DNA of 64,000 nt from contig JASJZC010000002.1 in the NCBI GenBank assembly GCA_037178855.1, positions 3,844,001 to 3,908,000 on the forward strand, in the 5' to 3' direction. Under the pieces are notes generated by a model. It was not told where the DNA came from, searched no databases, and was given only the letters and a program-made list of their open reading frames with translations. Made by a program: the position numbers and the translations under genes. Numbering within the stretch: the first letter of the stretch is position 1; the number at the start of each line of letters is the position of its first letter. The DNA comes from Oscheius sp. JU75. Taxonomy: Eukaryota; Nematoda; Chromadorea; Rhabditida; Rhabditidae. Positions 1 through 10,619 of this stretch are shown one piece after another.

Positions 1-776
1 AACAGTCTTTTTTGTATAAAAGGGGGCTAGTCACAGAGTTGTGGGAGCGATGTCTGCTCCGACTATTGATTCACTTAACTTTTGTTCCTTCCCGGTTCCC
101 AAAACAAATACAATCGTACCTGACGTCGGAGACCGAAAAAGTCTATACTTTCTCCCCATGTAAGGCACTAGAATCCGATTCTAGGAGGTCTCTAGTCCTC
201 TTATCTACTCGTCTAACCGCATACCTCCCAAAAAGTCTCTTAGCCGAACCTGGCCTAAAGTTTTGAAGCCGGAATCTGGAATACAATGGGTCGAGTTTCT
301 GGTCAATAGACCGTGCATATGTCGGGAATGACGCAGCCGAAAGGTATCCAAATGGCCCTTTTCTTTGCCCAGAGTTTCACCATCCCAAAGTCACACAACT
401 TTGATAGTACCTCCTTTGTCATCTATCACCACCTCATCCTCTTCCCACGCCTCCGCAAACTGTAGTCAACTTTTTTGTATCATCCACTGCTGTCCATATT
501 TGTCCATGTCTCCTTCATGAATCAGTACCACCAAATAACAGTTCGGAATCTGACGTCAGTTTTCAAGGGATGATAAAGAGAGAGAAGGAAGTCTAGTAGG
601 GGTGGTCCATTCCAACTCCGCCCCGTCAGCCTGACGGAGTCGACCACGCCTCCTCCTGCCAGGTCACAGACCCTCCTCCCTTGTGTGTATTCTACTAGTC
701 ACATTTTCTCTAGTCTCTTTTGGAGCTCTTTCCAGTCTCTCGACTTATCCTCTTGCTTCCAGTACTCCCAGCAATC
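1..776. other. No gene recognised (left flank)
   Basis: No exon chain could be built here on either strand; open frames are short and lack good splice context. A small perfect stem (CCGTCA / TGACGG with a 3-base loop) lies near 623-637. An acceptor-like CTTCCAG ends about 14 bases before the ATG at 777, so the right end is probably the 5' end of the next gene. Confidence 0.4.
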
Positions 777-1774
777 ATGATCGGAATGGTCAATGTTCCC
801 TGTGACAGTCCTCTGGACTTCTACGCCAGTCCCAGTCGTCAGGACAGTATAATGTCCAAAGACAGTTTCGACGTTCCCCGCACTCCGAGTCAGAAGACCA
901 AGCAGTCCAGCTATCGTCCACTGTTCACAGCCGCTCACAGAAAGAAGATCCAGTACACGGAGGATGGGCGCAAAATAAGTGACGGACTCGTTGTCGAAGT
1001 GAGTTGTTGATCGCCTATGCCACATCCAATATCCGATATTGGATAGCTCTTTGTCGTGGTTCAAAACAGTCTCTCTTTTAGAAAAGCGAGCCAAACAAGC
1101 TGTGGGAGGAACTCTTCCTCCGCTCATTTGCTCAGAAAATGGAAGAGGAGATTCAGTCCCCGGTCATCCAAAACTTCAACAAACTCGACTCAGAATTGGC
1201 CAAATTGAACGTGAAAGGTGAGACCGAATCAATTCCTGGCTCCAGCTTACCAACACCTATCGCGACCGTTATCACACCTTATGGCTAATCCCTCTTGGTT
1301 CTCAGGTGCCTCGAGAAGAAACAATGACGCCAGAAAAGGCTGACTTCTCCTGAGGGAGAGAATCCCATTCGGAAATGATGAAATTTTTTTCCAGACAAAA
1401 ATCTCTATCGCTCCACCTATAGTCTCGTCTCGGCGGCCAGAATCGAGGAGGTTGCCACCTTGGAAGAACTGGATCGTATTGAGCAGAAGTGAGTTTCGAA
1501 TCGATAGATCATGTGTTTTCATCCCATCGGAGGTGTTAGACCAAGACGACCCTGTCTATGCGCATTCAAAACGAAGTTTTATCGCCCGCGAGTGCAAACA
1601 GCTCGCTCTAAGCTAAAAGATGCTTGAGAGGGGGAGAATAAGAATGATCGAGAGTAAAAAACAATTTGTAGGTCAAAAAGAAGTGCATCTCAAGACAGAG
1701 CATCTTTCTGCGACATGTTGCCGTTCATCAAGTCTATCAAGGGCAAGAAAAAGGACCACAAGAAGACTTTGTAA
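777..1774 (+). CDS. Hypothetical 184-aa protein, four exons
   Basis: Exons 777-998, 1082-1217, 1395-1488, 1672-1774 join in frame to a 184-aa protein ending in TAA. I do not recognise the family. It has no signal peptide or membrane segment. The N-terminal third is rich in Ser, Pro, Thr and Arg and looks disordered. The middle (about 75-150) is rich in Glu, Leu and Lys and looks helical or coiled-coil. The last 15 residues are strongly basic (KGKKKDHKK), which could be a nuclear or nucleic-acid-binding tail. The frame stays consistent across three introns with good GTGAG donors and AG acceptors, which is the main support. An acceptor-like CTTCCAG just upstream suggests that 777 is the true start, though a further 5' exon cannot be excluded. 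It converges on RPS9 with 148 bp between the stop codons. Confidence 0.6.
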
Positions 1775-1845
1775 ACTTCGCGATGTGAAAGTATCTCCAT
1801 TGTTTCTGTATTAGATGCGGCCCGATGAACGTATAATATCTACAA

Positions 1846-1851
1846 AATAAA
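1846..1851 (+). terminator. AATAAA polyadenylation signal of the 184-aa gene
   Basis: A perfect AATAAA lies 72 bases after the TAA at 1774 and before the convergent RPS9 stop codon at 1923. Confidence 0.5.
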
Positions 1852-1922
1852 CCAATTCTCATAGTTCTTAAAAAGTATACAACAACATTTACTGAGGCAT
1901 AACAATTAACACAAAAACTCGG

Positions 1923-2661
1923 TTACTCTTCGTCACCGGAGCCCTCGCCTCCCTCAGCCTTCTTCATGTTGCGTCTCTTTACGCGGCCGGGACGTCCACC
2001 TCCGAAGGGAGACTGAAGAGAGAAGTCAATGTGCTTCTGTGAATCCAGGCGGACGACGAAAGAAGGAACGTCGACGATCTGGCGACGGACACTGAAAACA
2101 TATCATAATGAAAAGTGTTCACATTGTCTCGACTACTGGTCGACATACTCAGCATCACTATTCATAGACCTCGTAATATAGAGATTTGAGCAAACAGAAA
2201 TAAAGCTTACCGGATGTGCTTCTGGCGGATCAGGACGCGAGCATGGTGGATGGACTTGGCAAGTCCCAGCTTGAAGACCTGGGTCTGGAGTCGTCTCTCA
2301 AGGAAATCGTTGATGTTGAGACCGAGAACGTAATCGAGCTTCATCTTGTCCTCGGGCAGGACTCCAATACGGACCAGACGGCGGAGAAGGGCATTTCCCT
2401 CGAAAAGACGCTTGGGGTCCTTGTCTTCGAGAGTAAGGAGCTCACGAGCAGCCTTACGGACCTTAGCGAGAGTGTACTTGACGCGCCAGACCTCACGCTT
2501 GTTCTTTAGACCGAACTCTCCAATTGTTTTCAATTCCTGTAAAAAAAAAAAAACGTTAAAGAAAATTAGCACAAATAATGTACCTGGTCGAGACGCTCCT
2601 TCTCGTAGGGTCGACGAGGAGACCTCGTGACCTTTGACTGCACCGTCACCAAACGGGGCAT
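1923..2661 (-). CDS. rps-9: 40S ribosomal protein S9 (uS4)
   Basis: Small-subunit ribosomal protein of the S4 family, a primary binder of 18S rRNA in the body of the 40S subunit that also lines the mRNA entry channel. Exons (5' to 3' on the minus strand) 2584-2661, 2211-2536, 1923-2091 give 190 aa, the usual eukaryotic length. Recognisable stretches are the start [20 protein letters not shown], the S4 RNA-binding region (about 108-165) with [16 protein letters not shown], and the tail [10 protein letters not shown] followed by [11 protein letters not shown]. The acidic end GEGSGDEE is typical of animal S9. It is divergent from LSM1 (starts 448 bp apart), so the two may share a promoter region. 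Confidence 0.97.
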
Positions 2662-3109
2662 TGTTTAACCCTGAAAACGACTAAGTTGTTAAGGAAAATA
2701 GGGTAAAAGAAGAAGAAAGACAACAGCGAGTTGTTCACGATGCAAGATTTTTCAACTTGACTTCATGCGTGAAATTACGACTTTTCAACAAGTTTTAGAC
2801 GTTTTTCACTACTACAAAAGCAAAAGCAATACGCCAACAACAGTTTTAGGGCGATAGTTTGGTGATTCACAACCGAAAAAGCAAGAGAAACAGACAGAAA
2901 ACAGTAAATCCTAAAATTTCAAACAAAAATTGTGGAAGACTGGGCAAAAATGGTCGATGGAGATTACGGTAGAGGGGCGAAGTCGGTACGGGACCCGGGG
3001 CCGCAGACCTTTAATTGCAGTGGAGCTTCATTACAACTTTGCTTCTTCTTCAGTTTCTTCTCGTTTTCGTTGCCTTTTCCTTTTTTTTCCTCTTACGATA
3101 ACTTGCAAA
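2662..3109. promoter_or_regulatory. Divergent promoter region RPS9 / LSM1
   Basis: 448 bp between the ATGs of two divergently transcribed housekeeping genes. It is AT-rich near RPS9 and pyrimidine-rich (TTCTTC/TTTTCC runs, 3040-3095) just before LSM1. No TATA box was assigned. The role is inferred from position. Confidence 0.45.
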
Positions 3110-3823
3110 ATGGGTGGAAATGATATCGTTTTCAGCATGGACTTGCCGGATCCATATTTGCCGGGAGCGATCAGCTTATTCGACCAGCTGGACAAGAAAT
3201 TGCTGGTCGTTTTGAGAGACGGCCGAAAACTCGTAGGATATTTGAGGTTAGCCGTTCATTTCTACCTTGTATACTGATCTTCCCAATTCAGATCGATTGA
3301 CCAATTTGCGAATTTGATTCTGGAGGATGTTCAAGAGCGTATCTTTGTCGGAAAGCACTATTCCGAGATTTCTCAAGGATTCCTTCTTATTCGTGGCGAG
3401 AATGTCGAGCTGGCCGGAGAGATAGATGAAGACGCGAAAACGGATCTTATCAAGGTGGGAATTAATTTATTTTTTCTTATTTGCCGCTGATACTTGGACT
3501 CTTGCCGTAAAAACTGGAAAATCGTAAATTTACAATGTTTACACGTTACCTAAGGCTTCGTTCCCTGCTTGCAACGAAAATTAAACAGCAACGACTGTAT
3601 TTTATGCTTTTATTGTAGTAAAACTGCTGCGCGACAGTCATCAGCTGGTTTTCGGTCAAAAGCTGATGCCAATACCAGTTCTTTCTTGCAGGTATCAGTA
3701 GAAGACCTACAACGAATAGAAGATGAATTATCGACACGTCCCCCGGCCTCCACTACAAGTAAAACTGCAGATGTATCGAAGCTGCGCTCAAAACCGACGG
3801 ACGATGATCCCTTTTCCGTGTAG
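3110..3823 (+). CDS. lsm-1: LSM1, U6-type Sm-like protein of the LSM1-7 decay complex
   Basis: LSM1 forms the cytoplasmic LSM1-7 ring that binds 3' ends of deadenylated mRNA and promotes decapping. Exons 3110-3246, 3292-3454, 3692-3823 give 143 aa. The Sm1 motif covers roughly residues 18-55 (LDKKLLVVLRDGRKLVGYLR). The next exon starts with SIDQFANLILEDVQERIFVG, and Sm2 is the IRGENVELAGEID stretch near 85-97; this combination is specific to LSM1 rather than other LSm proteins. The C-terminal 45 residues are Ser/Thr-rich and low in complexity, as in other animal LSM1 proteins. The in-frame ATG at 3110 gives the family's usual short N-terminus. Confidence 0.95.
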
Positions 3824-4718
3824 CTCGTCTTTCAAGAAGCTGCGGGTTCTCTCCGATCTATACTTTTTCACATTATCGCCTTTGCTACAATTCTGTACGT
3901 TTAAACTTATTTTAGTACCTTTATCGCATAAATACTTTACCAGTACTTTATTCTGTTCTCAGACTTCTCAACTATCCGGTTTTATGTCCTCTTTTTATCT
4001 GTTCGCTGTATAGAACGCTTTGTTTCCTCCTCGAGCCGATTAGTAGCCCAGACGCGAAAAAAAGGTCAACTGAATGGGTGGTTTTGTCAGGATGCTATCT
4101 TTATGATCGCCTCTCGCTAGTTGTCCCAAAATCGATGAACTTCCATAATCCGCTTTAGCCGAAAAATCGGCAGATTCCCACAGCACATGATACTTTCACG
4201 TGTTCAACATCCCCCTCGAATCGGCCACCATTTTTCTATTGTTTGCAGCGCGAACTGCGTGGCTTCATCTCTTTTCGAGCACTGGTCATTGACGCTATTT
4301 TTCTCTTCTCTAGCCTTGTTTTCCTTTTTTGACGGATTGTTGACCATTACCCATTACTCGGACAAAGAATTCGAAGTCTACAATATGTCCATCGATCAGC
4401 TGACCTTTTCATATCCTTTAAAGATCCTGGACGCGCAACTGTCGCAGAGGGCACTAATCGGCCGGGGCAGGAGGAGGCGGGGCCGTGTCTGCAAGCACTC
4501 TCCGACCCCAGTTACTACGAATTGTTTCAGTGTCCAGCGAGGACGAAAAGAGCAGGCCTTTCTCTTCCCTTCCTGTAAATCTTGCCCATCATTGCTTTTC
4601 AATTCCTCTCACTTCGGGCCGTCTTGCCACGGTTGTTTTCGACTGCTCGTACGTTTCTTTCCTACTCGATTTTGGGTCTAATAGCACCTTTTCAGCAAAC
4701 TTTACCCCTCTCAGCAGA
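3824..4718. other. Intergenic region LSM1 to UMP-CMP kinase
   Basis: 895 bp without a convincing exon. A 164-codon open stretch at 4187-4681 is low in complexity and has no splice or family support. The kinase reading frame stays open upstream to about 4485 but contains no ATG. CTTTTCAG ending at 4695 fits a trans-splice acceptor for the kinase gene. Confidence 0.4.
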
Positions 4719-6316
4719 ATGACCAACCGCTTCAACGTCGTCTTCGTCCTTGGCCCTCCTGGATCGGGCAAGGGCACGCAGTGCGACCGCATCCACAACG
4801 TGAGTTGTTTTGTCCCTTCTTTATGCAAGGAGAGGAAAATTTGCTAGTGTTCCGGTAAAAAAGAGTCGCTGGCAGACATGAAAAGTTTGTAACTAGCCAA
4901 AGATCCTAGTAAGAATCGTAATGTCTAGACTTTTCCTTCAACCCTGCAAAACTGACCAATGTTTGAGCTCAAAAGGATTTGCAGTACGTAGAGACTCATT
5001 TCGTAACTTTTTTGCGGACATCTGCCCTTTCCGATTAAATAACCCTCACGATCGGAGGAGATATGTACCTACGAACAAGTAAGAACATTTTCAGAATCTC
5101 GGCTACGTCCATCTCAGTGCTGGAGACCTGTTGAGGGAGGAGAGACAGCGCGAAGGATCCGACTTCGGAGCCTTGATCGAGGGCCACATTAAGAACGGCA
5201 CGATCGTTCCCGTCGAAATCACATGTCGCCTATTGGAGAATGTGAGTTTTCTTCTTCTTTCTGTTGAGAAAAATAGCCGGTCACAGTTGCCAAAGTGACA
5301 GTGCCAATCTCTCTCCATTCTCACTTTTTGCGTGTTCGTTTGCTGTGCTTCGACGCGACATTTCCCGGTGCTTGATAAGGAGAACAATACAACAGAAAAG
5401 CGCCCTCTCTGGAACTGCCATTTGCCCTTTATCAGTACAGATTAGTCGAAAAGGGGCTGTATAAGGGTTTAGAAGGATTCTGCGGTTTTTGTAGCCATTG
5501 GAAGAGGATAATGACATTGCGGGAGCGAAAAATACAGCCAGACAGGAACAGCTTTGTCTAGCGATCGCAGGAGCGAATAAATGCATATAGTATTAAGGTA
5601 CGGTAACGAATTCTAAAGCAATTTGTTGGAACAGTGTTCTGTTACAAAACACTCTAATTAAGTGCAAAGTCTGTATAGACTACAGTAATTACTGTACTTC
5701 TCGGAGAACTGAGAAATGTCGACCGTGTATCGTGAAAGAAGCCAGAAGGCTAAAAAAAATAACTTCATCAACTGTAAGATGATTTTCAGGCCATGAATGC
5801 CTCCGGAGACGCAAAGGGATTCCTCATAGACGGTTTTCCGAGAAACCAAGACAATCTCCAAGGCTGGAACAGAGAAATGGGAGAGAAGGTATCTTTATTT
5901 TCGTCTTACGCGCTGTACAAACATTCTGTCTCAAATGGCAGATGCCATTTGGCACGCTCTTTTCCTGGAAAAACTTTTCTAGGTCAACGTCCGCTTCGTG
6001 CTTTTCTTGAGCTGTCCGACGGAGACCTGTATCAACAGGTGCCTGAACCGAGGTTAGGTCATATTAATTTATAGAAAAAATACGGTAATATAGGACAGGG
6101 CCGAGCCGACGACAATCGCGAGTCACTGGAGAAAAGAATTGTAACGTATAACACGGAAACCCTGCCCATTGTCAACCACTACAGGGCTCTGAACCTGGTG
6201 AAAGAGATCAGCGGAGAAGTCGAGCCCGATGCCGTGAGTTCCTCACTTTTTTGCGGTTTGAAACAGTAATTTAGGTGTACCAGGAGGTGAAAAAAGCTTT
6301 CGAAGAGTCCGCCTAA
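4719..6316 (+). CDS. UMP-CMP kinase
   Basis: Cytosolic nucleoside monophosphate kinase that phosphorylates UMP and CMP (and dCMP) with ATP in pyrimidine nucleotide synthesis. Exons 4719-4799, 5095-5241, 5790-5888, 5983-6052, 6094-6233, 6275-6316 give 192 aa, the normal length. The P-loop is [11 protein letters not shown] (residues 11-21). The NMP-binding part has the [11 protein letters not shown] signature, and [10 protein letters not shown] (about 88-97) is the adenylate-kinase-family signature. The lid holds [16 protein letters not shown], where the RxDD arrangement marks the UMP-CMP kinase group. Introns range from 41 to 548 nt. An acceptor-like TTTTCAG lies 24 nt before the ATG. The gene converges on the pseudouridine synthase gene, with 143 bp between stops. 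Confidence 0.95.
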
Positions 6317-6459
6317 TCCTACCAAAGAAGCCGAATTTTAGCCTTTCAAGGCCCTTCATTGTGTTTTATCCCCCCTTTATGTGCTACTTACCCCCGAATT
6401 CTATGGATTGTATTTTTGTTTATATTTACTAGAAAATCTATCAACAATAACAAAGAAAC

Positions 6460-9400
6460 TCAACAAGCTTGTTGTTGTGCCCATTCGGGCAGCGGCGTAC
6501 TGTAACTCCACTTCTCCGTCTCGTACTTGAGACAGTGAAGATAGAGCTGGAAGTGCTCTTGGGGGACCTAAGACGATTATTTCAGGAAAAGTTCGAGAGA
6601 AACCAACTTTTTTCTTGACGGCGTGGCAGTTATAACAGACAGGATCGTAAAGTGGTCGGTCCTCTGGCTTCAAATCTTCCGACTCGGGTGTTAGCTAAAA
6701 TTGGTATCATTTCAGAGGAAGTACAGGCTAGCCTCATCCTCGGCCATCCGTTTCATCTTCTCCACATATTCTGGATCCACCGTCTCGATCCAGAGGTCCT
6801 TTCGATGGTTGTCCTTCACAGCCTGTCCTAACTGCTCGAAATCTCGTCCATATTCCGCGTTCTTGCCTTTTTGATCTCCCCAAACAAGGGAGTTGTAGAT
6901 TGTATCGCCGACTATTGGATGTCCTGAATGAGGTCATTGGAAAGGGATCATGAAGTAAAAATTACCGAGATATTGGGCGTGTACCCGTATTTGATGAGTT
7001 CGACCCGTTTCGATTTGGACAGAACAGGCGCTGACTTTCCCGTCTGTCCACAGCCTGAAAGGTTGAGAGTAGAAAGATTATTCTGGTGACAACGTGAAGT
7101 TCGGAACCGGCTAAAGAAGCAGCCCCAAGTCTACTCGCCACTGGGATTTTTCGATATAAACTCTCCTACCGAACTGCACTTTATTAGATTTTGTTTGGCT
7201 CCGTGAATGTCAAAACTCTACCGGTCAAAAAAATACAATAGCATTTTGTCCTCGGTGTTTCTACGTAACCGAGGCCTTGCAGCTATTTTTTTTTCCTTTT
7301 TAATTTTCCAGACCTGGAGCTTTCCCAAAGAGTAATTTTAACTGACCGTCTGAAAATACTCTTTGCAGTCTTCCCATCCGGCCTCACACATTGTATTCCC
7401 ATGGAGATGACGAGGGTTCCTATCGGCTGCTCACAGACCACGTCGCCGCTGAAAACCACACCTGTACAAGGCTCTTAGCCGGCGGATCAGATTTCTCTTC
7501 CCCCTTTTCCAGTGTGCGCCACCCTCCAAAAGAAAGTCAAGTTCAAAATGATTGATGGCGCTTCCAATTTCCTGTCGTGGCGCTGAACTTACTCTGGGAA
7601 GACTCCCTCCACCAAACACACGTATTCTTTCGTCCAGTCTCCGGCTTTCAGCGTCATTTTGAACTGGAATCTTTTGTTTAGTACAAGTAATTGAGACCAT
7701 TATCCACATCTAGATCCGTGTCGTAGTTTTTGGCGAAGAGTAGGATTCCCGAGGTGGTTCGATCCAGTCGGTGGAGCACTGTAAATTTTTTAAAGTAGAC
7801 TATTTCCAACGGATAAAAACATCAAGTTGAACAGCATTTTAGCCTGGGATCTGAGCCTGGACCCCGCGGACACTTCATTGCTAAGTTAAATCTATGACTC
7901 CAATACAAATTTGGAGCATCCCCACTCCTCGGAGCCAGTCTCCTCCAGGAGTTTATTTGCACGTTGGGGTACTGTAGCTTCGTTCTACCAGTCCTCGAAA
8001 AAAGGATTTGCTGTCAATATTCGTTGGAAACAGACTGTAGGTCATAATACTGTGAACGAAGTGAGAGTTTTCGAAACAGAACAAAAAGCACTGATATCTG
8101 GGAATCATGTTCAGCGACGAATTTTTGCTGCGGCACCCTTCGACCAATTGTCAGCCTGTTTCTTCCTATCACAAACCTCTAAGTCCGGTCTTTCCATAAT
8201 GTAGTCTCAACTGTCCCAGGACGGTATGAATGGCGTATTGTCCACAGGCATGGACTGGCAGCGATGGGGGCTTATTGACGACGAGAAGATCCTCGGTCTC
8301 GGCGATGAACTCGATCGGCAGGTCTTTTACCTGCAAATGAAGGTAAGCGTCATCAAGTATTCGAGAGGAACCATCATCAATTAGAGTGTTCACTCTGCTG
8401 CTGAGCAACTCGGGGGCGACCACACCCGCAGATCCGAGCTCTGTCCCTGGAGAGCAGTTGCAACTGTCAACAATCTCCAAACTTTTAACAGCTGTTTCAA
8501 AACTCGACTCACAACAAACTAATTGCTCTCCTATTATTAGATCAAAAAAAAAAAAACTTGCCGGATGTTCATGACGATGTCCCCAGTGTTCTATGCGGTC
8601 GGCGTTCTTCATCACATAGTCGCAGTCGGTCATCTGCTGCCCATTCACGTAGATTCTCCCGAGTTTGGTGGCCACTTTCTAAAAGAAATCCTCTTTACTT
8701 CCCGATTCTCAGGCCTGTCTCATCCCCGTCGTGAGGACTCTTTTTAGGGAAGTGAGGGTGCTCTTGGAGAGGAGATAAGCAGACCGGCATCTCAATTACT
8801 GGAGGCCTCATTCCGTATTCAAGTAGTGTTTTAGGCTCTCCCTTTGCTCTCTCGAGTTCTTCTTTTGATTATTTTCCAGGCTGAGGTAAACGCCGTGTAA
8901 TCACTCGCTATGAGAATTCGATCCACGTGGGAACCTCTTTGTCCTTTCGGGGTGAACCTAATTTATAGCATTTCCTAGTTCGTTTAGATTCTCGACTGTC
9001 ATTCAAGTTCCTTTTCCTCTCTGTATAAATCCAAACAAAACGAACAATGTGAATCGGTAAACAACGCGATTGAATCGCCGCTTCGAAATTGCCAAAACGG
9101 TCATTATGGGAAGGAGACTTAACCTTTCTGGCTCTTCCCACGCCATTTCTTGTCATCTGTATTGACTCCACTTTTCACACTTGAGCTGTTTACTTATTGC
9201 TAACTAGGTTTATTCCCATGGACCATCCTTCAAATTTCAAAACATGTGATAACTCTTCTATCAAAAAGCATCGGAATACCAAACAGATGCTAGTTTTTGG
9301 CGTAGGAGACGTCAGACCGCATACCTGAGGGTCATTCGTCTGTCTCCCATAACGACTTCCGTGTGTCTTTCTCATCGACGAGGTTCTCCAACCTGGAGAT

Positions 9401-10289
9401 TTTTCTATGTGATTAGGGGCCTAGGCATCATTGCCCTCTCACACAAAATATGATTATGAGAGAACCTCCGTATAGCTTTTAGGCGTGAGTATAATTCACT
9501 CGCCATATCTGTCAGCCAGAACGTTGTCATATGGCTGTCGAAAGTCGTTCCTTTGACCTTTTTTTTTGGAGATATTTGATCTGGATTTATGAGATATCTC
9601 TACAAACAAGGTCTGGCTCATTGAGCCTCCTTGTTTATTTTCATGATCGCCCTTTTCCATAACAGCACATCATTCCAGTTCAATTTTCTCCTCGTGGTCC
9701 TCCTTCTATTATGCAAATTTCGTCCAGACGACGACCAATTGATCTTACTTCACCTCTTCAAGTTTTTGGGGAAAAGGACCTCTGGATATTCAATTTCTAC
9801 GAGTCGGTTTACAACAGAACAGCTGTAATTGCACGAAGTACACAGATTTTGCTTGTTTCTGTCCAAGAACACCCGGGAATTACGCTGATCACCCCAAAAT
9901 CACGGTCAAAAACCCCCAAACGTACCATGTAATTTGGATTGAAGGTGACGAATTCTTGCGAGAAGGCCTCCACCAGTTTTCTGCCAATCCATCGGCCTTT
10001 TGTTCTTGTTCGATAGGGAGCCCAGTAGGGGGAGAGATGTCGAACTCCTAATGTTTTGTAATTTGTTTACAAAAATGGAACGAACCATCGACGATTTTGA
10101 AGGGAACATTCATCGGCAGTTCCTCTTCTTTCTCGGCTGGATCTTGTTTTTTCTTCTTTTTTGGCGGCTCTGTCTGCTTTACCTAAAACTAGAGAATTAC
10201 AGAAACGAAGAGCAACTTACGTCTGCTTCCCGTTTTCTTGAAGAATCGATTTCGTTCGATGCTGACGGCGTTTCATTCGTAGATTTCAT
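6460..10289 (-). CDS. RPUSD2/RIB2-type RNA pseudouridine synthase
   Basis: RluA-family pseudouridine synthase; metazoan RPUSD2 and yeast Pus8/Pus9 modify tRNA or mRNA uridines. Exons 10221-10289, 10086-10182, 9926-10047, 8562-8678, 8177-8330, 7708-7778, 7593-7663, 7347-7448, 6966-7054, about 6733-6923, 6608-6694, 6460-6567 give about 425 aa. Landmarks: Lys-rich N-terminus (PPKKKKKQD), an S4-like part with KNADRIEHWGHRHEHP, VVNKPPSLPVHACGQY, the catalytic loop VLHRLDRTTSGILLF (catalytic Asp near residue 191), and the RluA signature ETGRTHQIRVHAQYLGHPI. A CxxC-like CYNCHAV lies near the C-terminus. The intron 8331-8561 has a GC donor (GGCAAGT in sense orientation) and is stop-free. The donor at about 6732 has no in-frame GT and may be another GC site. 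A 1.25-kb intron (8679-9925) holds nothing recognisable. Confidence 0.92.
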
Positions 10290-10619
10290 TCCAAATTCAC
10301 GGTGAGCTATTGCATCGGCTGGAATAATCTAATTATTAAGGGTTTAGGGGTAATTAAAGAGAAGAAAGCAGAATTTTGAGCGACAAATTGTGAAAAATTC
10401 TCAATTTGAAGGAGTATAAATCGCCGGCGATTTCTGGGAATGTTTGTGCGCCAATTCAAATCCTCTTTTATTCAAAAAGCTGCGTGAAATTTTCAATAAA
10501 TTTTGTGAAAGTAGAAGAACAAGGTAATTCGAGATTTGTTCATAGGGCTGCATGGGGCACGGATACTAGCAGCCCTTTAAAAAAATCTTCAAACCAGTGG
10601 TTTCAGACAGTAGAGTACT
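10290..10619. promoter_or_regulatory. Divergent promoter region RPUSD2-like / GPCR
   Basis: 330 bp between the two start codons. It contains AT-rich DNA and, just before the GPCR ATG, GGTTTCAGACAG, a plausible trans-splice acceptor for the GPCR transcript. No core promoter element was assigned. Confidence 0.35.

Noticed and set aside
4187-4681. 164-codon open frame before the UMP-CMP kinase
   Set aside because: Low-complexity Ser/Leu/Phe translation from pyrimidine-rich DNA. Overlaps another open frame, with no domain.
8169-8675. Single 168-codon exon reading through the pseudouridine synthase
   Set aside because: The extra 77 residues split the conserved HRHEHP-V region; a GC-AG intron fits the family better.
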